Shown here one piece after another: positions 50,099-57,991 of a stretch of 64,000 bases of DNA. Source of the stretch: Lawsonibacter faecis (GTDB lineage Bacteria; Bacillota; Clostridia; Oscillospirales; Oscillospiraceae); assembly GCF_014287675.1 (NCBI RefSeq), contig NZ_JACOPQ010000002.1, forward strand, positions 186,001 through 250,000. Reading direction: 5' to 3'. The notes under the pieces are model-generated. The model saw nothing but the letters and a program-made list of their open reading frames with translations, was not told the origin of the DNA and did not search any database. The position numbers and the translations under genes were made by a program. Each line of letters begins with the position of its first letter. The stretch's first letter is position 1.

Positions 50099-50878
50099 TT
50101 AATAGACCTTCTCAGAGTTGAGAAGCGCGTCGGTGCCGGCATCCACAAAGAGGACCACACCGCAGACGCCGTGGGCCTCGGGGGAGGCCAGGAAGGCGAT
50201 GGCGTTGGCGATGTCCAGCGGGTCCATCAGGTCCTTGGTGCCGTAGTTGAGGGGCACGGGCAGAGCCTCCACCGCCACCCGGTGGGCGCCCTCCAGCTTG
50301 TCGGTCATGGCGGTGTGGACGTTGCCCGGGGCGACGGCGTTGATGCGCACGCCGTGGGCGGCCCAGTCGGCGGACACACGGCGGGCCCAGCGGGCCAGGG
50401 CGTACTTGGTGGCGGCGTAGAAGGTGTGGCCGGTCTTGGGGTCGGCGTCCTTGATGAGGTTGAGGATGCGCTCCTCGTCGGCCTGGTTGTTCAGCAGGCC
50501 CACCACGTCCATGCGGGCGCCGCCCTGGGCGATGGAGTTGGAGGAGGTCACCACGCAGGAGCCGTGCTTCTTCTCCAGCAGGTCCCGGGCGCCCTGGGCC
50601 ATGGCGGTGGCGCCGAAGTAGTTCAGGGAGATGATGAGGGGGATGTTGCCGCAGCCGCCGGAGACGCCGGCGTTGCAGATCATGGCGTCGATGCCGTCGG
50701 GGTATCTGTCGTGCAGCTCCTTGACGGCCTTCTCCCGGCCCTCCCGGGTGGCCAGGTTGGCGTTGATGTCGCCGCCCTTGAGGTCGATGTTGACCACCTC
50801 GTGGCCCTTCTCCTTCAGAATGGCTACCGTCCGTGCGCCGATGCCGCTGGTGCCGCCGGTCACTACATAGATTCCCAT
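50099..50878 (-). CDS. Short-chain dehydrogenase, 3-alpha-hydroxysteroid-dehydrogenase-like
   Basis: This 259-residue NAD(P)-dependent oxidoreductase has TGGTSGIG (7-14) for cofactor binding, CNAGVSG, the catalytic Ser in TSSNSIA and YAATKYA with catalytic Tyr and Lys. The pattern NANLATREGREKAV, LNYFGATAMAQGARDLL and DPLDIANAIAFLASPEA resembles Comamonas-type 3-alpha-HSD/carbonyl reductases. A sterol or bile-acid substrate is therefore plausible, but other ketones are not excluded. CTGGAGGTAATAAGAC precedes the ATG. The NTF2-like gene follows. Confidence 0.82.
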   Translation of the reverse strand: MGIYVVTGGTSGIGARTVAILKEKGHEVVNIDLKGGDINANLATREGREKAVKELHDRYPDGIDAMICNAGVSGGCGNIPLIISLNYFGATAMAQGARDLLEKKHGSCVVTSSNSIAQGGARMDVVGLLNNQADEERILNLIKDADPKTGHTFYAATKYALARWARRVSADWAAHGVRINAVAPGNVHTAMTDKLEGAHRVAVEALPVPLNYGTKDLMDPLDIANAIAFLASPEAHGVCGVVLFVDAGTDALLNSEKVY

Positions 50879-51235
50879 GTCTTATTACCTCCAGTTCAAT
50901 GTTGCTCTTGCTGACTCTTATCCTGATGGCAAAAATGGAAAAAGTAAACTGTGGGAGTTGACAAAATGCGTTCCCGTTTTCATCGGCTGCTTTGTGGTCA
51001 TCATACAAAAAAATACACATATTTTCTGTGATAAATTTGTCAATTTGTCTAATTTATTTTTTGACGAAGTTTCGGCTGTTTTCACCCAAAAAATGCGATA
51101 TTTTTATAACAATACGGAATTATTGTTATAAAATTGACTAAAACATCTCAAATTTAGTGCACGTGCACGTCATTCTTTTCACACAGTCATCCCGCCGCAC
51201 CTTCCGCGCATCTCCGGTCCATCCGCCGCCTTCGA
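50879..51235. promoter_or_regulatory. AT-rich upstream region of the SDR operon with two palindromes
   Basis: The region is much AT-richer than its surroundings. It holds a perfect inverted repeat TATAACAATA-cggaat-TATTGTTATA (51105-51130), a 12-bp palindrome GTGCACGTGCAC (51157-51168) and a possible minus-strand promoter (TTGACA, 16-nt spacer, TATGTG near 51010-51050). No gene is seen. Confidence 0.5.
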
Positions 51236-51283
51236 TTGACAAACGCGGGGCCGCCCTGTCAAGGGCGGCCCCGCGTTTGTCAA
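51236..51283. terminator. Long perfect hairpin
   Basis: Twenty-two base pairs match perfectly around GTCA. It stands between the AT-rich region and the SUFU-domain gene end. The stretch 51284-51431 has no gene. Confidence 0.55.
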
Positions 51284-51431
51284 TTTGAAATATCATTCAG
51301 TGCCAGTGCCCACGCCGGCGGAGAAGCCCCCTCGGGAGACGCGGCAGCCTCTGAACGGGGATTCTTCCCCAGATTGAGGACCGGCTCTGAAGGACAGTAT
51401 CCTGTGGCGTCCGCTGGGCGCATGGGAACCC

Positions 51432-53516
51432 TTAAAACGCCCCGTCCTCCTCTCCGTCCCCGCCGGGGCGGAAGTCGGAGATGCGAAAATCGTAGGGGTA
51501 TTGGCCCAGGAGGGCGCCGATCTCGTCCCAGAAGGCGGCCTCGTCGTAGAGCAGCAGATCGATATAGGCCCGCTCGCTGCCCATGGCGGCGCCCAGGAGG
51601 ATGCCCAGCTCCTCCCCGCTGCCCCGCTCGCCCAGAACCTCGCTCTCAATGAGCTCCTCCAGCTCGTGGCGCACATCCAGGGGGGACTGGCCCTCGGCCA
51701 CGTCCTCCACCGGGAAGGAGAGGTAGACGGCCCGGGCGCCGCAGGCCTCCAGCGCGTCGGGCAGCTGCGTGTCGTCCCGGTAGTAGGCGTTCACCAGCTC
51801 GGACCAGCAGGTGTCGCCGATGGTGATGTCGTACCGGGGCGCGTCGCGGTCGTCCATCGCCACCTGGTAGACCGTGTAGCGCCGGTCCGGACGGGTGAAC
51901 ATCTTCTTCCCCGCCCGGCGCAGGACGTCGGCCATACGGTCCTCCAGCTCCGCCAGGGGGAACATGCCCTCCTCAGGCCCCTCGGCCCTGGCGACCTCTC
52001 CTATATAAAGATAGGAGAGCCCCTCGCCAATGCAGTTTTCCATCAGCAAAAAGAAGGCGTTGTACCCCTTCGCCCCATCCAGAGCGCAGAGTCCCCCGTG
52101 CCAGAAGCGGATGCCGAAGCGGTCCGTGGAGGGGTCGTACTCCGCGCTGACCCGCACCTCGTCCACCCCGGCCTCCACGCCGTGGATGGAGAGGCTGAAT
52201 TGCTTCCCCTTGCTGCTGCGCATCCAGGGGGAGAAATGCCACTTGCCCTCGTACTCCCCGGGCATCCGGGCCACCAGCCAGGGCATCAGGTAGAAGAGGT
52301 GCCCGCCTCCCTCGGCGGTGAAGGTGAACTCATGGTCGCCCCCCACGTTGAAGTGGAGGTCCGGGGAGATGAGGCCCACCCCCTGGTCGAGTAGGCCGAT
52401 CACCTCCTCCGCCTCGTGGGCCTCCCGGTGCTCCACCATGTCGGAGAGGGTCTCCTCCTGCTCGCCGAACCACTCCCAGAAGGCGTCGGAGCGCTCCCGG
52501 AAGGAGGGGCCCTCCTCCCCGTCCCCGTCCAAATCCTCGCAGGTATTCTCCCGCTCCGGGTCCAGCACCTCCGTCTCCCCCTCCAGCCGGGCGAAGAGGG
52601 CCTCGGCGCTGTGGGAGAGCTTGTAGTCCAGCTCCTCCTGGTAGATGGGGACATACTGGTAGAAATTCACCTCGTCCCCGCCGGGCAGCGGGCAGCAGAA
52701 GGCCTCCCCGCCGAAGGCCCGGGGCACGTCCAGAATGACGGCGCAGAGCCCGGTGTTGTCCGCGAAGGGCTCCTCGTTGCTCACGGTATGGCCCCAGCCC
52801 AGCCAGGTGTCCTGCTCGCCGGGGAGGCGGGCCAGAATTTTCAGCCACCGCAGGGGCCAGTACCAGCGCTCGTCATGGTCGCTGAGGGGCCAGTCCGGCG
52901 GCAGGCATACCACCATCTCCGCCCGCTCCAGCTTCCTGTCCCTCAGCCCCTCGGGCACGTCCATGCGGTGGGCCCCCATGCCCATGGTGACCAGGGTGTA
53001 GTAATTCCGCTCCGGCCGGGGCGGGATGACGCAGATGTCCACGTGGATGTCCGGGGAGGCCAGCTCGTGGAAGACGCTCTCATAGGGGCCAAAGCGCCCG
53101 GTGATGAAGCGGTCCAGGGCCTCCAGCTCGGCCTCGCCGTAGAGCTCCGGGCTGTCCCCGGCCGCCTCCCGCTCCAGAATGGCGTCGCACATGCGGATAA
53201 ACTCCCGGCTGTCGGCGTCGCCGGGGTCCAGGGCCGCGGCCCGCTCAAACTCCGCCTTGGCCTCCGCCTCCCGGTCCAGGTAGTAGAGGGCATACCCCCG
53301 GCGGTAGTGCCAGAGGGGGTCGTTCTCCCCCTCCTCCGCCACGCCGTCCAGGACGGCCAGCCCCTCCGCCTCCCGGCTCAGGTTGTTCAGCGCCCGGGCC
53401 AGGCGGCCGGTCAGATCGTAGCCGCGCCCCTCGGGGGGCAGCGCCAGGATAGCGTCCACAATCTTCTCGTGCTCGTCGTCCTCATGCCAGCGGTCAAGCT
53501 GCTCCAGAAAGGTCAT
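51432..53516 (-). CDS. TPR plus SUFU-domain and DUF4026-like protein
   Basis: This 694-residue cytosolic protein starts with TPR-like helices (about 1-115), followed by a suppressor-of-fused-like domain (about 130-290, with VDICVIPPRPERNYYTLVT and AEMVVCLPPDWPL) and a C-terminal DUF4026-like part. SUFU domains occur as immunity proteins in polymorphic-toxin loci. Its ATG overlaps the stop of the DUF4241 gene (ATGA). No toxin gene is nearby. GAGGAGCGGGC precedes the start. Confidence 0.75.
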   Translation of the reverse strand: MTFLEQLDRWHEDDEHEKIVDAILALPPEGRGYDLTGRLARALNNLSREAEGLAVLDGVAEEGENDPLWHYRRGYALYYLDREAEAKAEFERAAALDPGDADSREFIRMCDAILEREAAGDSPELYGEAELEALDRFITGRFGPYESVFHELASPDIHVDICVIPPRPERNYYTLVTMGMGAHRMDVPEGLRDRKLERAEMVVCLPPDWPLSDHDERWYWPLRWLKILARLPGEQDTWLGWGHTVSNEEPFADNTGLCAVILDVPRAFGGEAFCCPLPGGDEVNFYQYVPIYQEELDYKLSHSAEALFARLEGETEVLDPERENTCEDLDGDGEEGPSFRERSDAFWEWFGEQEETLSDMVEHREAHEAEEVIGLLDQGVGLISPDLHFNVGGDHEFTFTAEGGGHLFYLMPWLVARMPGEYEGKWHFSPWMRSSKGKQFSLSIHGVEAGVDEVRVSAEYDPSTDRFGIRFWHGGLCALDGAKGYNAFFLLMENCIGEGLSYLYIGEVARAEGPEEGMFPLAELEDRMADVLRRAGKKMFTRPDRRYTVYQVAMDDRDAPRYDITIGDTCWSELVNAYYRDDTQLPDALEACGARAVYLSFPVEDVAEGQSPLDVRHELEELIESEVLGERGSGEELGILLGAAMGSERAYIDLLLYDEAAFWDEIGALLGQYPYDFRISDFRPGGDGEEDGAF

Positions 53517-54250
53517 GCCCGCTCCTCCCCGTAGGCCATCTCAATGTCGATGAACTGGACGGCGAGCTGGCAGAGGTTCCCCGCCCCGTCGTACCCGAAG
53601 TAGACGGGGTAGGTTCCGTCGCCGAAGCCGGACTGGAAGATGGGCATGTGGAGCCTTGCGCCGGGGACCTCCCAGTTGAGCCAGTCGCCCCCCTCCCGCT
53701 GGTACCTTGGGTGCTTTCTATAGTTCTCCGCGAAGAGGGCGGCGAAGTAATCGTCATAGAGGTTCTCCTCCGGGTGGGCGTCGCTCCAGAGCGCGGCGAA
53801 GACGCAGAAGGCGTCCCGGGCGGCCTCGTCGCAGATGCAGGCCAGGCCCGCGTCCACGTTGAAGCCGAAGTACTCCCCATCCTCAAAGGCGCTCAGGTCC
53901 TCGCTGCCCAGCAGGGCCTCCTCAAAGCGGACGGCGGGCGCGTCGGTGAAGCAGACCCGGACGGCGGCGTACCGCGCGCAGTCCCCGTCCGCCGGGACCA
54001 CCACACAGGCCACGGCCTCGTACTCCCCCGCCGGGACGGTCTGGAAGTAGGGCTCCTCCTCATCGTCCAGGTAGACCAGGGGGTCCCGGACCAGCACCCG
54101 CCCCGTGGGCAGGGAGACCGGCCCCAGGCTCAGACGGTCCAGCCGTTTCCCGGCCAGCATGTCCAGGGTGAAATAGGCGTTCAAATCGTTGGGGCAGCGG
54201 GTAAAGGCCCGCTTCTTCTCATATTCGGCAAGCCATTCTTTGGTGGGCAT
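53513..54250 (-). CDS. DUF4241 protein
   Basis: This 245-residue protein matches DUF4241, a family seen among candidate immunity proteins. The key pattern is VSLPTGRVLVRDPLVYLDDE (about 46-65), then GEYEAVACVVV and the C-terminal DGTYPVYFGYDGAGNLCQL. No membrane segment or enzyme site is seen. It is cotranslated with the SUFU-domain gene. AGGAGGAAAACGCG precedes the ATG. Confidence 0.82.
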   Translation of the reverse strand: MPTKEWLAEYEKKRAFTRCPNDLNAYFTLDMLAGKRLDRLSLGPVSLPTGRVLVRDPLVYLDDEEEPYFQTVPAGEYEAVACVVVPADGDCARYAAVRVCFTDAPAVRFEEALLGSEDLSAFEDGEYFGFNVDAGLACICDEAARDAFCVFAALWSDAHPEENLYDDYFAALFAENYRKHPRYQREGGDWLNWEVPGARLHMPIFQSGFGDGTYPVYFGYDGAGNLCQLAVQFIDIEMAYGEERA

Positions 54251-54372
54251 CGCGTTTTCCTCCTTGGTTTCACAGGTACAACAAACCTGTCCCTATCATA
54301 CCACGACCCACCCTGAAATACCAGAAAAACCCCACGGGCCGTCCCTGTCCCCCGCCCCCGACGGTGCGGGGC

Positions 54373-55767
54373 CTACCGCCCCCGCACCCTCCTCCGCGAG
54401 CGCTTCCACTCCCCCAGGAGGCGCAGCGCCTCGGGAGACAGCAGGAGCAGCGCCGCCAGGTTGGGCAGGGCCATCAGGCCGTTGAAGATGTCCGCCAGCT
54501 GCCACATGGAGGACATATCCCCCACGCTGCCCAGCACCACCATCACCATAAAAAATACCCGGTAAAGCCATTTCCACCGCGTGGTGCCCGTCAGGTAGGA
54601 GAGGCCCCGCTCGCCGTAGTAGCTCCACCCCAGCAGGGAGGTGAACGCGAACAGGAGCAGGCACACCGACACGAACACCCCGCCCCACCGGCCGAACACC
54701 GTCCCGAAGGCGGCGGCGGAGAGGGGCGCGCCCAGCATGGCGTTGGTCACCGCGCCGCCCTCGATGGCCGCCAGGGCGGCCGCGGGGTCGTAGACCCCGG
54801 TGGTGAGAATCACCAGCGCGGTGATGGAGCAGACCACCAGCGTGGCCACAAAGACCTCGAACACACCCCACATGCCCTGCTCCGCCGGCTCCTTCACGTC
54901 GGACGCGGCGTGGGCCATGGCGGAGGAGCCCATGCCCGCCTCGTTGGTGAACACCCCCCGGGCCACGCCGAAGCGCATGGCCGCCGCCACGCCGTACCCC
55001 AGAGCGCCCCCCAGGGCGGCCTTGGGGGCGACCGCCCCCATTACGATGCTCTCCAGCGCACCCGGCAGGGCGGCGGCGTTGACCGCCAGCACCACCGCGC
55101 CCCCGCCGATAAAGAGCAGGGCCATGGCGGGCACCAGCTTCTCGCTCACCTTGCCGATGCGGCCGATGCCGCCCAGAATCACGATTCCCGTCAGGACGGC
55201 GGTCACCACCCCCACCGCCAGCCGGTCCCAGCCGAAGCTGTGCTCCAGGGCGGTGGCGATGGAGTTGGACTGCACCAGGTTCCCGCCCCCCAGGGAGGCG
55301 CACACGCAGCACACCGAAAAGAGCACCGCCAGAAAGCGGCTGTGCAGGCCCTTCTCCATATAGCACATGGGCCCCCCCTGCCAGCCGCCCTCGGGAGACG
55401 GCTCCCGGTAGCGCACAGCCAGGGTCTTTTCGATGCAGCCCGTCATCATACTCAGGAAGGCGGAGACCCACATCCAGAAGACCGCGCCCGGCCCGCCGTA
55501 GAAGATGGCCGTGGCCACGCCGGCGATGCTGCCCGTGCCGATGGTGGAGGCCAGGGCGGTGGAGAGGGCCTGGAACTGGGTGATGCCCCCGCCCTTTTTC
55601 TGTTTGGAGGGCTTTAAAATAGAGCCCAGCGTGGTTTTGAACCACAGCCCGATGTCAAATACCTGAAAAAAGCCGGTCCTGATGGAAAAATAGAGCCCCG
55701 TGAGCAAAAAGAGGCCCAGAAGCCAGGGATTCCAGATAAAGTCCCCCACCCGCGCCAAAAAAGCCAT
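54373..55767 (-). CDS. Sodium:alanine/glycine symporter, AGCS family
   Basis: This 464-residue membrane transporter of the AGCS family imports alanine, glycine or serine with Na+. It has about eleven helices; signatures are STALASTIGTGSIAGVATAI (about 69-88), GGPGAVFWMW and the GVARGVFTNEAGMGS motif typical of the family. The start at 55767 has AAGGGGGA at ideal spacing; an ATG two codons earlier abuts that site. The gene stands alone. Confidence 0.93.
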   Translation of the reverse strand: MAFLARVGDFIWNPWLLGLFLLTGLYFSIRTGFFQVFDIGLWFKTTLGSILKPSKQKKGGGITQFQALSTALASTIGTGSIAGVATAIFYGGPGAVFWMWVSAFLSMMTGCIEKTLAVRYREPSPEGGWQGGPMCYMEKGLHSRFLAVLFSVCCVCASLGGGNLVQSNSIATALEHSFGWDRLAVGVVTAVLTGIVILGGIGRIGKVSEKLVPAMALLFIGGGAVVLAVNAAALPGALESIVMGAVAPKAALGGALGYGVAAAMRFGVARGVFTNEAGMGSSAMAHAASDVKEPAEQGMWGVFEVFVATLVVCSITALVILTTGVYDPAAALAAIEGGAVTNAMLGAPLSAAAFGTVFGRWGGVFVSVCLLLFAFTSLLGWSYYGERGLSYLTGTTRWKWLYRVFFMVMVVLGSVGDMSSMWQLADIFNGLMALPNLAALLLLSPEALRLLGEWKRSRRRVRGR

Positions 55768-55868
55768 GTCCATTCCCCCTTACTACAAGAGGTATGCCCG
55801 TCTCACTCTTTTCATGCCCGCACAGGGGACATGGCGTCCGGCGGCGCGGATCATCCCGTTCCGGCTCA

Positions 55869-55905
55869 AAAAGGAGCGTACCGTTTCGGACGGTACGCTC
55901 CTTTT
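55869..55905 (-). terminator. Terminator after the DUF6514 gene
   Basis: A perfect 16-bp stem (aaaaggagcgtaccgt/acggtacgctcctttt) with a 5-nt loop follows the DUF6514 stop on the minus strand. Confidence 0.75.
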
Positions 55906-55920
55906 CAAGCCGGCGCCGGG

Positions 55921-56127
55921 TCAGGCGATAAAATCGTAAATCAGGTCAAGCAGGTGGATTTCCGACGCATGAAATCGATTCAGGCGCGATGCGAACCCCT
56001 CCAGCCTCCTGGCGTATGTGGTAACGTCGTGCACGACGTATCCGGATGGAGCCCTCAGCGCGTAGGTTTGATAGACGCCCAGTCCGTACTCCTCGCCCGA
56101 ATGTATCTCGGGAACCACCTCATACAT
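55921..56127 (-). CDS. DUF6514-like small protein
   Basis: This 68-residue protein has the DUF6514 pattern: GEEYGLGVYQTYAL, then VVHDVTTYARRLEGFASRLN and HLLDLIYDFI. The function is unknown; the family occurs in clostridial genomes. The start at 56127 follows GAGGAGGACGAGGAAT, so the longer reading to 56268 is rejected. It lies 25 nt after the membrane-kinase stop and probably shares its transcript. Confidence 0.72.
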   Translation of the reverse strand: MYEVVPEIHSGEEYGLGVYQTYALRAPSGYVVHDVTTYARRLEGFASRLNRFHASEIHLLDLIYDFIA

Positions 56128-56152
56128 ATTCCTCGTCCTCCTCGATCGTAAT

Positions 56153-57481
56153 TTACACCGCTGCAGTTTCAGAGAGGCCGGAGCCCACACGTCTCCCCTC
56201 TCCGTCAAATAGCAGATGCACGGTCTTTTCATAAATATCGCCGGGTAACATATCGGCGCTGATCTCAATGCTCACGCCGCCGGGGGAGAGCAGTTGTGAG
56301 ACGGCCTTCAAAATGTCCGGCTCCGGGAATTGCGCGCTGGTGCTCTCAATCCGAATGCTGGGGAACAGGTCGCCTGCCATGTCGACGGTGAGCAGAACCC
56401 GCCGCACCGGGTTGTCGCACGCGGCCGCAGCCCGGGCCGCGCCGTCCACGACACCGCCGACCGCCTCCGCGAGCGCGTCCGCCGTGACGCCCCTCCCGAC
56501 GGCCCCGCCGATGGGGGCGAGGGCCATGAGGTCGAGGTCCACGTCCAGCCCATGGGCCAGGGCCAGCGACCTCATAAGACGTGCGTCCAGGGCGGATACC
56601 CCCGTGCGGGGGAGCCTCTTTCCGTCGCGGAGCTCCTGCGACGTGCGCCGCTCCATATCCCTGTACGTCTGCGCCACTACCCTGCCGGGCAGCTCGGGCG
56701 CAGCGTCGGACGCGGCCTCCATTCGGTACTCCCGCAAATGCTTTTGGAGATCCTCCTTGATGTCGTGGCTGACCTTGACCGCGGCCCTGTGGGCGGCTTC
56801 CGCCTCAATGCGGCCCGCTTCGGATTGTTCGTGTTCGGTTAACAGCTTACGTTCCTTCTTGCCGTCCTTGTTGTCCAGGATTGTAGCCGCCACCAGCATT
56901 CCTATAGATACAAATAAAACCCATAGGACATAGCCAAAAAATTGTTCGCCAACCGCCTCAAATGGCTGCTCAACAATGCAAAATGAGACGATCAACAGTA
57001 ACGCTGTACAAATGACTGTTGCTTTAACATGGTTACGAATATCCAACTTAAAATTCGTCGCTCGGACTCCGATTGCAAATGCTACTAAAGCTAGCGCATG
57101 AAATATAACCCGTACTATTAGCATGGCTGCATTATAACCAACAGCACCCGTAATTGGATAAACAAAAAATGCAGCAACAATTATACCGAACCAAGTAAGT
57201 GCCTTTGCTGCTAAATAGCATTCAAGTACTGCAACACTTCCTTCTAGGAAATCGCCTCTTTTTCCTACTGCGATACAGCCAGTACATACAAGTACAACCG
57301 CAATCGTGGTGAAGGGTTCTGCCCCAACACTTCGAAAAATAAATCTAATGCTTGAGATAATAAAAAGTGTAGATATCCTTGCAAAAATCCCACCCACTGC
57401 CTTGGGGTATATAATACGCTGTGTAATTAGTAAAGTTGCACATAGAATTAAGGCATCTATCATCCGTAGAAAACCCATCAT
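56153..57481 (-). CDS. AgrC-like membrane histidine kinase (HPK10 type)
   Basis: This 442-residue protein has about six to seven N-terminal helices (residues 1-200) and a cytosolic region with an H-box-like ASHDIK segment (AAHRAAVKVSHDIKEDLQ, about 235-252). The catalytic region is weakly conserved and ends in a short GEGRRVGSGLS segment. This resembles peptide-sensing HPK10 kinases such as AgrC. The gene is mosaic in base composition: the membrane part (56890-57481) is AT-rich, the rest very GC-rich. AAAGGGGAAAGTGA precedes the ATG. A 17-residue peptide ORF lies directly upstream. Confidence 0.72.
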   Translation of the reverse strand: MMGFLRMIDALILCATLLITQRIIYPKAVGGIFARISTLFIISSIRFIFRSVGAEPFTTIAVVLVCTGCIAVGKRGDFLEGSVAVLECYLAAKALTWFGIIVAAFFVYPITGAVGYNAAMLIVRVIFHALALVAFAIGVRATNFKLDIRNHVKATVICTALLLIVSFCIVEQPFEAVGEQFFGYVLWVLFVSIGMLVAATILDNKDGKKERKLLTEHEQSEAGRIEAEAAHRAAVKVSHDIKEDLQKHLREYRMEAASDAAPELPGRVVAQTYRDMERRTSQELRDGKRLPRTGVSALDARLMRSLALAHGLDVDLDLMALAPIGGAVGRGVTADALAEAVGGVVDGAARAAAACDNPVRRVLLTVDMAGDLFPSIRIESTSAQFPEPDILKAVSQLLSPGGVSIEISADMLPGDIYEKTVHLLFDGEGRRVGSGLSETAAV

Positions 57482-57556
57482 TCACTTTCCCCTTTCACTA
57501 TTCTTTTGATAATCTATTATCACATGAAAGGGCAGTTTAAGACGGTACATTGATTA

Positions 57557-57589
57557 GATGGAGGGGTATTAATGCCATACCCCTCCATC
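57557..57589 (-). promoter_or_regulatory. Hairpin between the peptide ORF and kinase gene
   Basis: Perfect 13-bp arms gatggaggggtat/atacccctccatc enclose a 7-nt loop 11 nt past the peptide stop. Without a U tract it could be a processing or attenuation element. Confidence 0.6.
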
Positions 57590-57599
57590 AATGTAGGGA

Positions 57600-57653
57600 T
57601 TAACCGTGCTCACGGATATAGTTATAGACAAACTCCCAGAATCCATCCCACAT
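57600..57653 (-). CDS. Candidate 17-residue signal peptide
   Basis: A very strong ribosome site (GGAAGGAGGGAAGG) stands 5-10 nt before an ATG that opens an 18-codon reading frame: MWDGFWEFVYNYIREHG. The peptide is aromatic-rich (two Trp, two Tyr, two Phe) and has no leader or double-glycine motif. It lies 118 nt upstream of the AgrC-like kinase on the same strand. It could be an unmodified signalling peptide or a regulatory leader peptide. No export or maturation gene is adjacent. Translation is inferred. Confidence 0.5.
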   Translation of the reverse strand: MWDGFWEFVYNYIREHG

Positions 57654-57948
57654 AAGGCCTTCCCTCCTTCCGTGTCAGTCTCTCGCAGCTGCCGCACAAA
57701 AAACTAACACAGTTGGAAGGGATACCCATGTCTAAAAAATCCGCCCTGAATCATCCAGAATATGTCGCATTATTTCTGATTTGGCCTGCTAAATTATGTC
57801 AACTCCCTTCCCGCAGGTTCCGGGGCGCTCCTCTGCACACTTTCATGTCGCTTTCTGTTACAGGAAAAAAGGCGAATTTCGCCTTGATCAGAAAATATCA
57901 CCGTTTGATAGTTAAAAAATACACAAACTATCGATTGAGTAATAAAAA
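57654..57948 (-). promoter_or_regulatory. AT-rich region between peptide ORF and response-regulator genes
   Basis: No convincing sigma-A promoter is seen. The region holds a second minus-strand terminator (aaggcga/tcgcctt with T run, 57865-57885), an inverted repeat gatagtt/aactatc (about 57908-57932) and two TGTCGC sequences resembling weak Spo0A boxes (57763, 57847). Confidence 0.4.
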
Positions 57949-57976
57949 AGGACCCGGTCCTTGCGGACCGGGTCCT
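57940..57976 (-). terminator. Terminator of the response-regulator operon
   Basis: Stem aggacccggtcc/ggaccgggtcct with loop TTGC is followed on the minus strand by TTTTTTATT. Confidence 0.9.
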
Positions 57977-57991
57977 CTCCCCATGTAGGCA

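Noticed and set aside
49532..50914. 460-codon plus-strand frame over the SDR/NTF2 genes
   Set aside because: Gly/Val/His-rich antisense shadow.
57728..57988. 86-codon plus-strand ORF MSKKSALNHPEYVAL... between the peptide ORF and regulators
   Set aside because: A fair ribosome site exists, but the frame reads through the minus-strand terminators and its C-terminus (KKGPGPCGPGPLPM) is simply the translated terminator hairpin. It could be revisited if transcription is shown.
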